From Setaria digitata (taxonomy: Eukaryota; Nematoda; Chromadorea; Rhabditida; Setariidae), in contig RCAB01000004.1 in the NCBI GenBank assembly GCA_003640385.1, positions 434,001-498,000 on the forward strand: 64,000 nt of DNA. The letters run 5' to 3'. The stretch's first letter is position 1, and the number at the start of each line of letters is the position of its first letter. The position numbers and the translations under genes are program-made. Under the pieces are notes generated by a model. It was not told where the DNA came from and did no database searches. It was given only the letters and a program-made list of their open reading frames with translations. Positions 62,749 to 64,000 of this stretch are shown here, piece after piece.

Positions 62749-62962
62749 CTGCACGCTCCGCCATTCCGCTTAACTGTGGCATTCATTTCACTTCTTATCA
62801 CTTCCATATATGCCTTTAAAATATTAGCATAGTGTGCCTTTGTTTTCTACTTTTTTTTGCTGGTTAGAATTTGATGCTTTGTTAAGAGTAGAATGCTTTA
62901 TTTCATATTTATTGATAAATATTGGCCTTCGTTTTTTTTCTCCAAAAAAATTTGAGAATAGT

Positions 62963-63054
62963 AGATATGGATATTATTATATGGATAAAGATATGGATGT
63001 TCTTGAATATCCATGTTATATGAATAATATGGATATTCAAGAATATCCATATCT
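62963..63054. repeat. Nested inverted repeat
   Basis: Outer arms AGATATGGATATT (62963) and AATATCCATATCT (63042-63054). An inner perfect palindrome with 12-bp arms ATATGGATATTC and GAATATCCATAT, spaced by AA, occupies 63027-63052. A related copy GGATGTTCTTGAATATCC lies at about 62995-63012. Confidence 0.9.
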
Positions 63055-64000
63055 TCGCTAAATTGACTACAAATCCTTTTCTTTTTCTCTCCTGTTCGGT
63101 GTTTTCCTTCTTGTAATATTCATTTCACTTCGCAAATGTTGAAAGAAATCAGTTCATTACTGGAAGTCTGTGATACATTTCTTTTGCCTTTTTTCATTTG
63201 TCTTGGTGTTAAATATTTCTTTAGTTAGTCATTCCATTACTAATAATTCTGAGCAGTTTATGTCGAGTAATGGTTTTTAGAAAAATAAAGAAATTCACTC
63301 TCTAGAAAACTCAGATAATGACAAGTTTCATGTACACTTTCAAATTATTTCCATTTTCCTGAAAGTGACACGCTGTCGGCCATTATGAATGCAACTTTTA
63401 TGGATGCAACTTATTAATAAATATTTTTCTCTAACTGAATCTATAAATCAGAACATAGCAGTATATTTTCGATTTACTTGAAACTTTGTCGGTTGAATTA
63501 AACATTTAATGATGTGTCAATTTCGCCATCCCTGTAAGAGCTTTTGTCTGCAGTCAAACAAATAGAATCGTCACCTGTCCGCTGATTATAACTTTTTTTT
63601 TTTTTTTGAGGTTCGCCTGCAGCTTTGGCTCCTATTCATTAAGATATGTGGACAAATATGTTTTGTGTTTGTAAATGTGGAACTAAAGTAAATTTAAACT
63701 TTACCATTAGCCATATTCATCGTATTAAATCAACTCTTAACCATCAGTACTCCTGATTGCCACAGGCATTCCGTTTCCTTTTACATATCATATAAATGTA
63801 GAAGTAATGAAAGTTTGATCAGACTTTTTAGAACAGCATTATAACTGTCACAAATGCTTTTCATCAGGGATTATATGTCACATTCACAGTTTTGCAACAA
63901 ATCTCATGTAGTAAAAATCTATTTAAAAGCAAACTACTACTGAGGAAAATGGTTGGAATGTTTGCGGCCTTGTGGCTAGTCTAAAGGTTAATTCGCAACT

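Larger units (their letters stand above)
62608..64000. other. 3' flank of AP-1 mu, no gene recognised
   Basis: AT-rich sequence with long T runs (21 T at 62728-62748; 17 T at about 63592-63608). No motif-bearing frame. The small frame 62834-63061 owes its DMDV/EYPCYM-type repetitiveness to the inverted repeat 62963-63054. Confidence 0.6.

Noticed and set aside
1..64000. CRISPR arrays, insertion sequences, Wolbachia-derived inserts, viral fragments
   Set aside because: No regular spacer-repeat array, transposase or integrase motif, or bacterial-type gene was seen by eye; small degenerate pieces could be missed without a database search.

Overview
The window looks like AT-rich nuclear DNA from a nematode. 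The genes carry many introns of about 40 bp to 1 kb with GT donors and short TTTCAG/TTTTAG-type acceptors. Several first ATGs sit 1-13 nt behind an acceptor-like AG with no donor in sight, as expected for spliced-leader trans-splicing. Coding content is animal housekeeping and regulatory genes. A filarial or other spirurid (clade III) worm is my best guess from overall style; the species cannot be fixed from sequence alone. I saw no bacterial, phage, CRISPR, rRNA or convincing tRNA sequence. Family assignments rest on reading spliced translations by eye and on remembered family features, not on searches.

Layout. 1-4.8 kb: no recognisable gene. 4.8-9.2 kb (minus): SEC14 plus spectrin-repeat protein. 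9.2-12.5 kb: non-coding with repeats. 12.8-13.5 kb (plus): a divergent histone H2A variant. 14.3-29.1 kb (plus): a same-strand trio of Mediator MED23, a small SH2/SOCS-box protein and the mitochondrial tRNA-modification GTPase GTPBP3/MnmE. 30.0-37.6 kb (minus): a long coiled-coil protein with a CM1-like (centrosomin N-terminal) segment. 39.5-42.8 kb (plus): ARNT/AHA-1 bHLH-PAS factor. 43.0-44.05 kb (minus): mitochondrial ribosomal protein mL43. 44.6-46.4 kb (plus): RTF2. 47.0-56.3 kb (minus): CABIN1 histone-chaperone subunit. 56.9-59.0 kb (minus): eIF2B beta. 60.3-62.6 kb (plus): AP-1 clathrin adaptor mu subunit, complete at 422 aa. 62.6-64 kb: no gene seen, but a marked inverted repeat.

The genes do not form one pathway. 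Loose functional links are two mitochondrial translation genes (GTPBP3, mL43), several chromatin or transcription genes (H2A variant, MED23, AHA-1, CABIN1), and two same-strand clusters that might be co-transcribed (MED23-SOCS-GTPBP3 and eIF2B beta-CABIN1). I did not find an obviously new molecular system. The most interesting items are the divergent H2A variant, the CM1-like coiled-coil protein of a size close to C. elegans SPD-5, a 31-nt apparent intron or frameshift in the SEC14-spectrin gene, a 16-nt microexon in CABIN1, and the alternative 3' ends of aha-1.
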